Origin: Oasisia sp. SBJ-2009
Lineage: Eukaryota > Annelida > Polychaeta > Sabellida > Siboglinidae
Assembly: GCA_964017155.1 (NCBI GenBank)
Contig: OZ024854.1
Span: forward strand, 49,347,067 to 49,411,066
Direction of reading: 5' to 3'
Length of the DNA: 64,000 nucleotides
Position 1 is the stretch's first letter, and every line of letters starts with the position of its first letter. Shown here piece by piece: positions 24,063-34,903 of this stretch. The notes under the pieces were generated by a model. That model was not told the DNA's origin. It was given only the letters and a program-made list of their open reading frames with translations, and ran no database searches. A program made the position numbers and the translations under genes.

Positions 24063-24401
24063 TTATCTACTGACCAATGTCCACCCTTCCAGTAGCAACT
24101 TTCAGAGTTTGTATGATTGTCTCCGGATCATTATATTTTTGTTAGTTTATAGTTTTATACATGATAATTGCCATCCATGAGTAGGACGTTTTTTTACTGC
24201 CATTTAGCAATATGTGTATCCTGTCTTTTTGATATTCTTTTTACCTCATACTTAGAACCTGATGACGTGCCGAGATATTATAAAAGGGATTAAAATGTGC
24301 ATTATACATAGAATTTTTTTTTTTTTAATATAACTATTCACAAATATTAATTTTTAATGGAAATCATTCAAGCAATCAACTGTATAATTGCTTTCTGTAG
24401 A

Positions 24402-27400
24402 ATGTATGTGATAGTGGAATTTGCGTTGGATGGCTCCATCGCATTAGTCCATAAAAAATGGATGACAACTGAAAAAGCTTGTATGTGGCCTGAATCCAAG
24501 TCGGCCATGAAAATTAACAAGGCTGTGCGGTCAGGCATGGAGCCTGACTCCTCGTTTAAGGCACACGAATGTCGTGTGCTGTACACGTCAAGTAAGTAAA
24601 AGTATTGATTAGTATTAATATTAACTGTGACTGGTAAAATAATAAATCTTTGTGAAATTTCTTACCAGTCTATGTGTTTTATTTTTAATGTTTCCTTAAT
24701 TCAGATTAACATTTAGCTATTTGTTTGTAAAAAGTATAATATCAGAATTTTTTTATGTTAGGTAGGTTTGCTGCAGGCAGAAACAGGACCACTACTAATT
24801 GATTCCATCATTGACCAGTTTACTGTTTTAAAGTTGACCAGTTTAATGGTTTAAGTTTTAAACCTCTACAATTACTAAGGTCACATTTGGTGCATTCCAT
24901 GTCAAATCAATAAAAAAACAGTGTGAAATTTACATGGCCATCTTTGATTATAATAAAATCAACTGCATTGAACTGGGCATTTTCACTATTTGTTATTGAC
25001 AGCTTTCTACGACAAAGCTCGACAAAAATTACAGCAGGCAGAGATGACCTCAGATCTGGCAACAGATGCAGAAGAAGAAACACCCAAAAAAAGACAAAAA
25101 AGGTTAGTTATTATACACTCATCTCAGTTCTGACTTAGACACAAATTATTGTAGCTGTAATTTTGGAGTAATACAGTTAAGTTGTATTATGCGACCAGGA
25201 GATGCGGATGCCTAGATGATTCCTGATTTTTATTGTTTCTATAAATAGTAAACCCATTGAACCAGATCCATCAAGGAAGTTTAGTTGACTGTGCACATGT
25301 TTTCTCTTTGTCAGCCATGGCCTGTCATGCTTGGTGGGTATCTCGGTAAGCAATACAAAGTGCTGCATTCTCTCCCAAAACAGTTCATGCTGTATAATTC
25401 AAGCTGTACAGCTGACTTGAAATTACTTTTTATTATTGCAGGCCTACATCTCGCTACTTATTGTCGGACTCGGATTCTGATTCTGGATCAGCAGATGTGA
25501 GACAGCCACAGCCCACCCGGATGGCATCACCTCCACCACATCAGAATTCACTCTCTTCGCCTCCACCACGTCAGAATTCATTGCCATCACCTTCATCATG
25601 CCAGAATTCGTTGCCTTCACCACCCCCAGTTCCATATGGTCTGACCAGCCCTCACACACCAACTTCAGTATCAGGTATATCATTTTTAATTAGGTGTATT
25701 ATTTGATGTGTTATTATCAGTTTAATGCTGCTGCAGTTTAATGCACATTTTGCTGAAAAAATTTAAGCTTGATGTTATGCTGCTGCGTAACATCTAGCTT
25801 CAATTTTTCAGCAAAATGTTATTCATACGGAATCATAAAAAAATGTATGTTCCCTATGATGACTAGTGTTTGTAATATGTCAGAATATCACACAATGATT
25901 CATTCTAATGCTCATTTCGACCCAAAAGCTATCCTTGTAAACATGCTCAGAATGTAAAGAAAAGCCTGATGCCAGTATGTGCCATCTCTGATGTCATAAT
26001 TGGGCATCCAGAAAACAGGGCAAAAATCTGCACATGTCAGATTTGTTGTGATGAGCTAAAATATATGAGTTGTGTTAAATATTTACACCTTGATGAGATT
26101 GTAAAGCTGTGAATATTTAACACAGAGCTTTGAAAGCCATTTCTAAGACGGTTTGGTGGAAAGTTGCCCGAAAATATATTTCTCTGACACAGAATGACCT
26201 AGTATGTCTTATGCTTGATCAGCCGCAAGGTTAATGTCAGTGGTACTCTCGGTCAAGTGATTTCATGAAAAGGAATGTTGCACAAGTGCAAGATATTGAG
26301 CCTATAAAAATAGGAAAGGGATTGCCCCTAACACTCTATGACCACTTTGCAAACATATTCAGTGAAGTACTCAAGTTTTGGTTTCATTATTCATACAAAT
26401 GTGCTATTCTTTGTTGACAGCCATTGATAGGAAAATGCTGACCCTTCTCGAAGAGCTAAAACAGCAGGGAAAGCAAACTCAAGCGTTGCTGAGACAAATC
26501 TTGAACAGTCAAGGTGCTGCCAGCAAAGATACTGGCCCAGCAGAACTGCCAGATGGCGTGGTCTTCCCTCTAGGAAGCCTTGATGCTATGAGGGAAATGG
26601 AAGCACTCCTGTGCAGACAGGAAATCTACAAACGTGTGGTATGTACATTATTTATATGCAGGGCTTTATGCAGGACCAAATTTAATTAATTATTGCCAGT
26701 CACACATGTTTTGATGGACACATGGATGTTAACTGTTAAGCCAGTTTACAAACTTTAAAATGTGTCTGATGACCTGAAATGGACTACAAACACAAATGTG
26801 ACACCATTTCAACTCACTTCTAAGGCATAACTGACAATATCTATGGTTTTGGAACACCTTTTCTGCGCCATTTTTTACCCGTCCACCCATATTTCTAACC
26901 ATCCACAATGGTTTTTACCCATCCAAGTGACGGGTGGAAGGGTCTCTGCATAATGCTGTGTTTATGCTACTATCAAACATATTCTGGGCAGTTAGATGCC
27001 TAGCCTGTTATCTAATTGTATAGAGATTTTATTATGACACTATAGATTTTTTTAGAGCAGTATCAATTATTCTTATTTAATACATATTTGTATGAAATTA
27101 TTTCTTTAATAACATATATACATATACATATATATATTTGTATATTCAAGTATATATTTGGATAGCATACTTAATGCAGTTGAAGTCTTGGGACAAATAC
27201 TGCTTATAATAGGTTTATTCGTAATTTAGAATAATAAATATAATGTTAAATTATGACATCTGATATTACTTTTCAAGATTATGCAAACAAACTTCAGTGT
27301 GTGTTGAATGTAAACTAAAACATATTCCTTGTTGCAGTTGGCTTTTCTTGGCACAGTGGGTGGGGAAAGCACCAGGGACACAGTGCGTCGTATCATGCGG

Positions 27401-28261
27401 CTTGTGCTGTCAACCCATCTGGCCCAGCAGCTGAACTGGATCGGGAAGGGGATCACCAAAACAGCCTTCTCCAACACGAAGATTCAGCTGATGATTACAA
27501 GTAAGAATATTATGTGGTATTTTTATGGCATACAGACTTTGTAATTGGTGAAAGTTTAATGGAATTCTAATCTTATCTGGTCAAAGCAATCTCTGTCAAG
27601 TTATCCTATAAATTATATGTATTATAATGTACATGTGCAGACGTTTAATATAATTTATGGTAGAATCACAGCTTGGATGACAACCAAGTACCTATTAATT
27701 TCACAGTTCTGTATATGTTTTTATGAAATTGTATTGAAAATAGATAGAGCCTATTCATGGTGTGCAGTATTTTGTATTATACCAAATACCCCCTTAGGGT
27801 TATTACAATAAGAGAATCTAGAATTTCACTTAAATCGAATATCTTTGACATTTGTTATACAACTCGAATATTGAATTGAATACAAATATTGAGTGGCTTC
27901 GAATTCAACTAGAATATTGAACGCTCTAGAGATGTCTTGCCGGGACCTGCATGGCAGCATTATCCCATGGCCATAGGCACAACTCCGAGCTGGAGTTGTC
28001 CGCATTGTGGCCATACGGCATACACATCGATCTTTTTGTTTACTTTCTGACCTAATCATGAAAGCAATTTCTTACAGCCGCCACACTTCTCACATCTTAT
28101 GTACATATACACACACTTTGTTAAAAAAATTAACAAAACAAACGCTATACCTGACATGATTTGCGGCAGGTACATGTAAGCCAGCAAGTTTTTGCAAGTT
28201 TTTAAATATTTTATGTTTTATAGTAATGCTAATGATTTTACTTTGTAACCTAGTGTGTGTA

Positions 28262-28350
<89 letters not shown>

Positions 28351-28808
28351 GTGTATATATATATGTGTGTGTGAGGATAAGTTTGGTGGTAGTTATTTAA
28401 GAGTTCACACTGACTAATTACCAGATATATTGCCATATGCTACTTAGTTGTGGATAATCATCAAAGGATATGATTATTTGTATTTAATGTGTGGAGAACA
28501 GATAATAGTTGATATTTCAACCAAGGCCATTGCAGCTATGCAGATTGAATAATCTGATGCATAGTAGAGTAGATGTCTCGCAAAAATCAGATTATACTAG
28601 TTATGACTTTGTTATACAAAACTAATCCACCATTATTGTATCCATTGCAGAGGCCGTCCGCTTCAATGCAGCGTCTGTAAAGGCGACAGATGCAGACATT
28701 GAAGCAGTCATGAAAGATTGGCTGCGCTATGCGAAGGATCGCGATGGTGGGCGCAGAAGGCGGGCTGAGGCGAAGACTCAGCAGGAAAACCGAGATGGAG
28801 ACTTTTAA
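24402..28808 (+). CDS. DUF4806-domain protein, second gene of the transposon (353 aa)
   Basis: Six exons joined by phase: 24402-24591, 25003-25102, 25442-25674, 26421-26638, 27338-27500, 28651-28808 (stop TAA). The start [16 protein letters not shown] directly follows a CTTTCTGTAG acceptor, so a 5' UTR intron is likely and this ATG is preferred to 24357. Residues 1-63 are the usual N-terminal module of this family (VEF.DG..ALV...W). A charged linker, a Ser/Asp stretch and four SPPP.QNSL-like repeats (about 110-165) follow, then a short coiled coil (about 180-207). The DUF4806 domain spans about 223-335: [59 protein letters not shown]. The basic tail is RRRRAEAK. The function of DUF4806 is unknown. 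Sitting tail to head with the transposase inside one TIR pair, it may be an accessory DNA- or protein-binding factor of transposition. AATAAA follows at about 28820. Confidence 0.87.
25744..25822. repeat. Hairpin in a DUF4806-gene intron
   Basis: CATTTTGCTGAAAAAATT and AATTTTTCAGCAAAATG face each other around GATGTTATGCTGCTGCGTAACATC, forming a near-perfect 75-80-bp inverted repeat. A second, smaller one (TGTTAAATATTTACA / TGTGAATATTTAACA) is at about 26072-26124. Confidence 0.8.
28264..28350. repeat. (TA)n microsatellite
   Basis: About 80 bases of TA in the last intron of the DUF4806 gene. Confidence 0.97.
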
Positions 28809-29116
28809 AACTTGTATGTAATAAATAAGTTACATTAAATTCATTTCTCTAATTACTATATGTTTGGACATTTGTTTGTTACACCAATTGTGTCATGTCA
28901 TGATTAGTTGTATATTAATAAACATTTATTAACAATCAAGATCAATCGTATACACCAAGACCAATCGTATACACCTGTTGAAAATGCACTTGAAACATAG
29001 TGTCTCAATCAACACTAAAGCAGATCTGTACCAGCATAAATACTAAATGTAATAAATACATGATCCAATACCAGGCACATATACAACGATTTTGCATTGA
29101 CAAACACGGCCTATGG

Positions 29117-30190
29117 TTACATATTATGACCTAATGTTGGGCCAACCGTGGCACATGCATAACCCAACGTTGGGCCAACATTGGCACATCCATAACCCAA
29201 CGTTGGCCCAACGTTGAGCCAACGTTGGCCCAACATTGAACCAACATTGAGCCAATGTTGGGCCAACCGTGGCTCATCCATAACCCAACGTTGGGCCAAT
29301 GGTGGCACATCCATAACCCAACGTTGGCCCAACATTGATCCAACGTTGGCCCAACATTGATCCAACGTTGGCCCAACATTGATCCAACGTTGGCCCAACA
29401 TTGAGCCAATGTTGGCCCAACATTGAGCCAACGTTGGCCCAACATTGAGCCAATGTTGGGCCAACAATGGCACATCCATAACCCAACGTTGGCCCAACAT
29501 TGATCCAATGTTGGCCCAACATTGAGCCAACGTTGGCCCAACATTGAGCCAATGTTGGGCCAACAGTGGCACATCCATAACCCAACGTTGGCCCAACATT
29601 GACCCAACATTGGCCCAACGTCGAGCCAACGCTGGCCCAACATTGAGCCAATGTTGGGCCAACAGTGGCACATCCATAACCCAACGTTGGCCCAACATTG
29701 ATCCAATGTTGGCCCAACATTGATCCAACGTTGGCCCAACATTGAGCCAACGTTGGCCCAACATTGAGCCAATGTTGGGCCAACAGTGGCACATCCATAA
29801 CCCAACGTTGGCCCAACATTGACCCAACGCTGGCCCAACATTGAGCCAACGTTGGCCCAACATTGAGCCAACGTTGGCCCAACATTGAGCCAATGTTGGG
29901 CCAACAGTGGCACATCCATAACCCAACGTTAGCCCAACATTGAGCCAACGTTGGCCCAACATTGATCCAACGTTGGCCCAACATTGAGCCAACGTTGGCC
30001 CAATGTTCGGCCAATGTTGGATTATAATTTGCCAACGTTGGCCCAACGTTGGATTATAATTGGCCAACGTTGGCCCAACGTTGGGTCAACATGTTGGGCC
30101 AACGAGGGGCCAACGAGCAAAATGACATTGGCCCAACGTACGTTGCCAATGTTGGCCCAACGTAAAATGCCAACGTTGGCCCAACGTGGG
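29117..30190 (-). repeat. Right subterminal array of GTTGGGCCAAC palindromes (inverted)
   Basis: About 1.07 kb. The inner part is a 22-bp repeat alternating ATTGAGCCAACGTTGGCCCA and ATTGATCCAACGTTGGCCCA units, with a higher-order unit marked by GTGGCACATCCATAACCC. The outer 200 bp repeat the left array's spacers in inverted order (ATTATAATTTGCC, GAGCAAAATGACATTGG, GTAAAATGCC) and run into the right TIR. The long minus-strand open frames have no gene character. Confidence 0.97.
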
Positions 30191-30205
30191 TCTGCTATCT
30201 GGGTA

Positions 30206-30748
30206 TTTATACTAGTGGTACTGTAGCCCGAGGACAGACGCTAGACGCCTTACCTAATATTTTGTCCAGCGCGTCTACCCCTAGAAATCTTGGCAGGGTG
30301 CCAGCGGACTCTGCACCCTGTGGTTTTCCCCAACAACAATAAAGTGGAGCATTTTCTTAAACCAGATGGCCCTAGAAATTAGCATAGACGAGCCTGCAGT
30401 GCTAGTGAACTTTCCCTCCCCTGGTAGCGTCCCAAAATACCAGGGTTGGTCCTCTGCCTCAGCCAGATGGCCCTAAAATTACCATATAAATTGCATAGGA
30501 AACCTTCCATACTGGTTATAGTCTCTTAACTGGGTAAACACCCTCCTTGTAAAATTATATAAGTATTTGCATGGCTTTAGTAGCCCTAAATAGTGGTAGA
30601 TATATATAAACAGTGGTACATAGATAATATCTATATATATATATATTACATATATATAGATATATATCATAATATGCACATACATACATGCATACATATA
30701 TATATATATACTTATAATTATAATCGTTATCGCTGAAAAATCCCTACA
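30206..30748 (-). repeat. 3' LTR, inner fragment (right of the transposon insertion)
   Basis: The remaining 543 bp of the left LTR, matching 35386-35928. It ends at CCCTACA, directly next to the polypurine tract. Its (TA)n-rich end is also the same length in both LTRs. Confidence 0.95.
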
Positions 30749-32918
30749 TTACCCCCGCCCCACTAAAATTTCGTCCCGAAATTATAACAGGTAACATGCA
30801 TGCAACATTATAATAATCAATACAATGCTGAAAAAGAAAGCATACAATTTATACTCAAATGTTCACTTTTCACAAATGTTCATGTCCGGTTGATATGTCT
30901 TCCATCACGCGATCGTCAGTCGCATCTGTTGAGCCGATAGTATCCTCCGTCGTAACCCACTTCATGGACGCACGGTAGACGCACGTCAGTTCACCGCTAG
31001 TAGTGGACGCTCAGCTCAATCTCGCCTGCGTCTTCTTCCATCTTCTATCTTCTTTGCAGATAACGCTGCAGGTTGTGACCAGAATGAATTCTGGTTCCTG
31101 CGTCTTCTTCCATCTTCTTTGCAGATAACGCTGCAGGTTGTGACCAGAATGAATTCTGGTTCCTGCATTTTTGTGTGTACGTATCTCGTACGCAGCACTG
31201 TTATGGTGTTTGCCATAATTAGTGTCATATGACCGTCGTGGTCATACATCGTTCGCCATTGCTTGACATGTCACAGCACTGACATGTACCAGGAGAATAA
31301 CGGACAACCATTGTCACATCCACAAAGATAGAACTTCATATCCTTGCCCTCAGACACAGAATGTGCCAATTAAGGTCGCCTGGCCTGACCAGGGTAATCG
31401 CTATCTCTGCCATCAGACAGTGTCTGCACCTTAGGGACTTGAAGCTGCCCTGTGATACAGATTCCTTGTGGCCAACTACGGCTGAGATACTGTTCTCAGG
31501 CCTATGCACTACTAACTCTTCTAGTATAGTTTCTCTGTGTATGTAACAGTATAATCTTCCAAGATATCTATATATATGACCAACAAGAGCTAACACATGA
31601 AAACTGACTCTAATCAACTTCATCCTATTCTGTTTAGCAGAACACACCCTGTGCCAATTAAATATCTATTAAGCCAGAAGCTGCCCTGAACAGAACTATG
31701 TTGATACTCGTTAACTCCTCTCATTACACCACTGGGCCAGTCATTGACCCCTAGACTGCAGCCATGCTGTGTGCTGACATAATCTAACCAGATGGTCTCA
31801 CAGCCTGAAACAGCCACAATGACCAGTTCACTGGCTGGCTGGTCAAATTACTTCTGTTTGACCAAGACTACTCTCTATAATTGAAATAAATGCATGAACT
31901 ATGCTTCAAGACCTAGCTGGCAAAAATCAGGATGAGAAGATGAACAATTCGAAGTGATGACATAAAACGCAGAAAGTTGAAAGCTGTATATGGCATCATA
32001 GCAATGAGGATGGTGATGATGATGATGATAAAATAAATATAGCTGTCCATGTCAGCAAGTGATTCCGTCCACTTTGACTGGGCAGATATGTGCAGGAACT
32101 TTTTGTTGGAAAGTACTTGAACGAAAACAATCACTTATTTTTAAACAATCTTTGAAACCAAACTTTCATGTGTTGAAAATAATTGGTTACAACGACATAG
32201 GGTAGACACGATTACACCGTAACATTTGTCATGTTCGGTTCTGTTTGTCACAGACCTCGTGTTTTGTGATGTTCGGTTCTACAAACTGTAGACCTCGCGT
32301 TTTGTGACTACCTCACAAACCATATGAACGATTACACCGTGACATCTGTCATGTCCGGTTCTGCACGGGGCAGACCTCGCGTTTTGTGACTATTTCACAA
32401 ACCATATGAACGATTACACCGAAATATTTGTGTTGTTCGGCTCTGCTTATAGCAGACCTCGCGTTTTGTGACTATTTCACAAACCATATGAACGATTACA
32501 CCGAAATATTTGTCAGGTCCGGCTCTGCATCTAGCAGACCTCCTGTTTTGTGAATCTCACAAATCATCTGAACGATTACACCGTGACATTTGTCATGTCC
32601 GGCTCTGCGTCTAGCAGACCTCGTGTTTTGTGAATCTCTCTTAGGCAATAAAACATACCATTGCCGACTATCATTCTCAGTTGGGTGTGACATATCCTGA
32701 TGATAATATGTGTTAGCGCTGTCTATCACAGACAGCGAATCAAGCCGTTATTTCTATATGACCATACATCAAATCCAGAATCCGCTAAACATTCTACTGT
32801 ATACCCTAATTCGATGAAAATATAACTAAGCAAACACCTATAATAGTAACTTGACATTATAGCAGATATAACATCTCTTCAACAGATCCAGCTATCCATT
32901 GAAGAAACCTTTCTCAGG
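30749..32918 (-). other. Non-coding internal part of the LTR retrotransposon
   Basis: This lies between the end of gag and the 3' LTR, where pol would normally be. No reverse transcriptase motif is readable. It holds a tandem duplication at about 31025-31166 (unit about 70 bp including AACGCTGCAGGTTGTGACC) and the array at 32207-32636. Confidence 0.7.
32207..32636. repeat. Tandem repeat, about five copies of an ~82-bp unit
   Basis: Each unit begins ACGATTACACCG and carries TTTGTCATGTCCGG, GCAGACCTCG and GTTTTGTGACTATTTCACAA. Copies start near 32207, 32329, 32411, 32492 and 32572. It sits just downstream of gag within the LTR element. Confidence 0.9.
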
Positions 32919-34739
32919 TCACCCCACCATGATCCTTTTACTGTTGTGACATTTCAAACTGTGTTGCCAGTGTCCAGAATCACCGCAACTGTAGCATTTC
33001 CTCCAGTTATGCCACTCCGCACGACGGTCATTCTCTCCCGACATTTGTGGGCGATCTATCTTGGTTTCCACCAAAGATAATCTTTCAGCCATACGTTGCA
33101 ATAGCGTTGCAACGTCTTGACTGCCGACATTACTGCCTTCAGTCTTAGTGTGGCTGATGGACCGCAAAGCATACCTTGGGCCGGCTCTCCGAGATCGGCC
33201 CATTTGAAATGCTTCATATTCAAGCGCCAGTCGTAATGCGTCATCCACCCCCTTCGGTTTTCCTTGGAATATGTTCCACTCCATGTCAGAGTCTCCCACG
33301 GCATCGGTAAAAGCGTCGCAGGCAAGCGCCTCTTTAACATCAACGCTGGCCTCAGGATAAGCCTTTCGCACAAGTCGTTTGATATCTTGCGCTAGTTCCG
33401 CCAGGGGTTCGCCGCGCCGGCGCTGTCTCGCCTTCATTTGCGCACGAAACGCCTCGGATTGGTATTCCGGCTCGAAGCGATTCAACAGAGCCCGGACTAA
33501 CTTGGGATAGTTAGCCCTGTCTGCTGCCTCGAGATCACTTAAGACACCCTGTGCCTGACCACGCAAACTCGTAGCCAGTTCAAGCGCGCGAGTGTCTGCG
33601 GTCCATCGGTTTAATTCTGATACCATCTCGAATTGTACCAGGTAGTCTCGGCAACTACTTTTTCCATCGTACAACGCAGGACTTTTTGGTCTTGGGGCAT
33701 TGATCTGAGTTGCTGGCACTGAGAACACCCCTTGACCTGCGGTGTTGTTACTGGCGTCATTATGTCTACGGCCCCAACGGTCATTAACGAGACCGCTATC
33801 TGGGTGACTTGGGTTGACCCACTGACCATCTCGGTCACCAGTGTCATACACTGGCCGACAAGATGTAAACATTGGCTGCCGTCGCAGACTATCAACACCC
33901 CGGGGGGGTTGGTACTGACGAGGGTAACTCGACGCCGGTGCTGGTGTCTGAGACTGAGGTCCAACTGCCCAGTCGTAGTTACGCATACGAGATGGAACAT
34001 CAATGTCGCGTTCTGTAACGTGTACAGGTTCAACATTCGATCTGCCAACATAATCTGGCAGATTTGTAGCCGGCACCCTCGCATAGGAGGCCGTAAACAA
34101 AGGGGACGGAACACGATTGGTGTCATCTCTGCTTGGATCAGAAATAACGTTATCTGGCGCTTTACACGCCTGGAATTTCTGTGCAACCGCTACAGGTTGT
34201 AGCATGGTAGCAACGGTATCACGAATCATCGGAGTAGATTTGTCCTGGGGACTGGGCAAAACTGGGACAGTTTCTGTCCTGTTCTCAAACAGCGATTGCG
34301 CCCGGTTTCCTGCACTCAGACCAGCGCAAGTTTCTGGGAACAAATTTAGTACTGACCGTTCCAGCTCTGATCTACTAATTTCATTTAGCAGCAAATCTTC
34401 TTCAGAGGCTAATTGATTATTTTCTACCATCAACTGCTCCTCCTGAAATTTCAATTGCTGCTCTTCTAATTTCAGCATTTCTTTCTGCTGTCTCAGTTTG
34501 GACAACCTCTCACCTAGCTCAGCCTTTCTATCCCTTAGAAACTGTAATGACCTCTCCCTATCTGTTCTGTCTATTCCTATAGACCTGTCTAACCTGACAG
34601 TGGATTGCATAACGTCGTCCATCCTACCAGGTAGCCTTAGCAAAACTTCACTATCCTCGTCCTCGATCACTGGGGAATTATCACCCACAGTTGACATGTT
34701 ATATAATATTTTGCTGCCACCAGAGAAGTAACTTCTCAC
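32919..34739 (-). CDS. Gag-like polyprotein of the LTR retrotransposon
   Basis: A 606-codon open frame. Roughly residues 60-125 form a charged coiled coil rich in Gln/Glu/Leu/Lys. After a Pro/Arg-rich linker, about residues 345-510 match the Gypsy-type retrotransposon gag (capsid) pattern: YDGKSSCRDYLVQFEMV, ATSLRGQAQGVLSDL, EPLAELAQDIKRLVRKAYP. The C-terminus has a zinc-knuckle-like CYSCGDSGHWQHSLKC (C582, C585, H590, C597). Its last spacing is six residues rather than the usual four, so it is altered or defective. Translation may start at the inner Met (residue 15, MSTVGDN). Its normal role would be packaging element RNA in cytoplasmic particles. No protease or polymerase follows in any frame. 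Confidence 0.85.
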   Translation of the reverse strand: MRSYFSGGSKILYNMSTVGDNSPVIEDEDSEVLLRLPGRMDDVMQSTVRLDRSIGIDRTDRERSLQFLRDRKAELGERLSKLRQQKEMLKLEEQQLKFQEEQLMVENNQLASEEDLLLNEISRSELERSVLNLFPETCAGLSAGNRAQSLFENRTETVPVLPSPQDKSTPMIRDTVATMLQPVAVAQKFQACKAPDNVISDPSRDDTNRVPSPLFTASYARVPATNLPDYVGRSNVEPVHVTERDIDVPSRMRNYDWAVGPQSQTPAPASSYPRQYQPPRGVDSLRRQPMFTSCRPVYDTGDRDGQWVNPSHPDSGLVNDRWGRRHNDASNNTAGQGVFSVPATQINAPRPKSPALYDGKSSCRDYLVQFEMVSELNRWTADTRALELATSLRGQAQGVLSDLEAADRANYPKLVRALLNRFEPEYQSEAFRAQMKARQRRRGEPLAELAQDIKRLVRKAYPEASVDVKEALACDAFTDAVGDSDMEWNIFQGKPKGVDDALRLALEYEAFQMGRSRRAGPRYALRSISHTKTEGSNVGSQDVATLLQRMAERLSLVETKIDRPQMSGENDRRAEWHNWRKCYSCGDSGHWQHSLKCHNSKRIMVG

Positions 34740-34903
34740 TAAACTATTCTACTTTAATCTATCTGAAGCAAGTAAACGTGCGGCCCGTGTGAGTTCTTTC
34801 AAGTGAGATTTTCAAGATAGATTAACCAAAAACCGTTACTACGGAACGTAGAGGAATACGGTCAGGTTTATCTACCGAAATCCCACCCCGGCTGCCACCA
34901 AAT

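Larger units (their letters stand above)
13051..30203 (+). mobile_element. 17.15-kb autonomous-looking DNA transposon with palindromic subterminal arrays
   Basis: The ends are exact: TA|CCCAGATAGCA on the left (TA at 13049-13050) and TGCTATCTGGG|TA on the right (TA at 30204-30205). The unoccupied target, one TA, is preserved in the other LTR of the host retrotransposon. The terminal inverted repeats are 11 bp perfect and extend imperfectly (G.C.ACGTTGG.CCAA). Both subterminal regions are arrays of GTTGGCC/GGCCAAC palindromes (13060-14131 and about 29117-30190). Inside, on the plus strand, are a 697-aa transposase (21969-24062) and a DUF4806 gene (24402-28808). The cargo region also holds (CA)n DNA, a 249-bp MITE with the same ends and a 1.37-kb TIR element. 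The TA duplication and the transposase type do not let me fix the superfamily; a CMC/EnSpm-like or unnamed DDE group is possible. Confidence 0.9.

Noticed and set aside
24357..24401. ATG at 24357 as start of the DUF4806 gene
   Set aside because: CTTTCTGTAG at 24391-24400 is a good acceptor and MYVIVEF at 24402 is where family homology begins.
29117..30067. 316-codon and other long open frames on the minus strand (and 13286-14131 both strands)
   Set aside because: They lie entirely in the GTTGGGCCAAC palindromic arrays. Several frames and both strands are open at once and the peptides only mirror the repeat unit.
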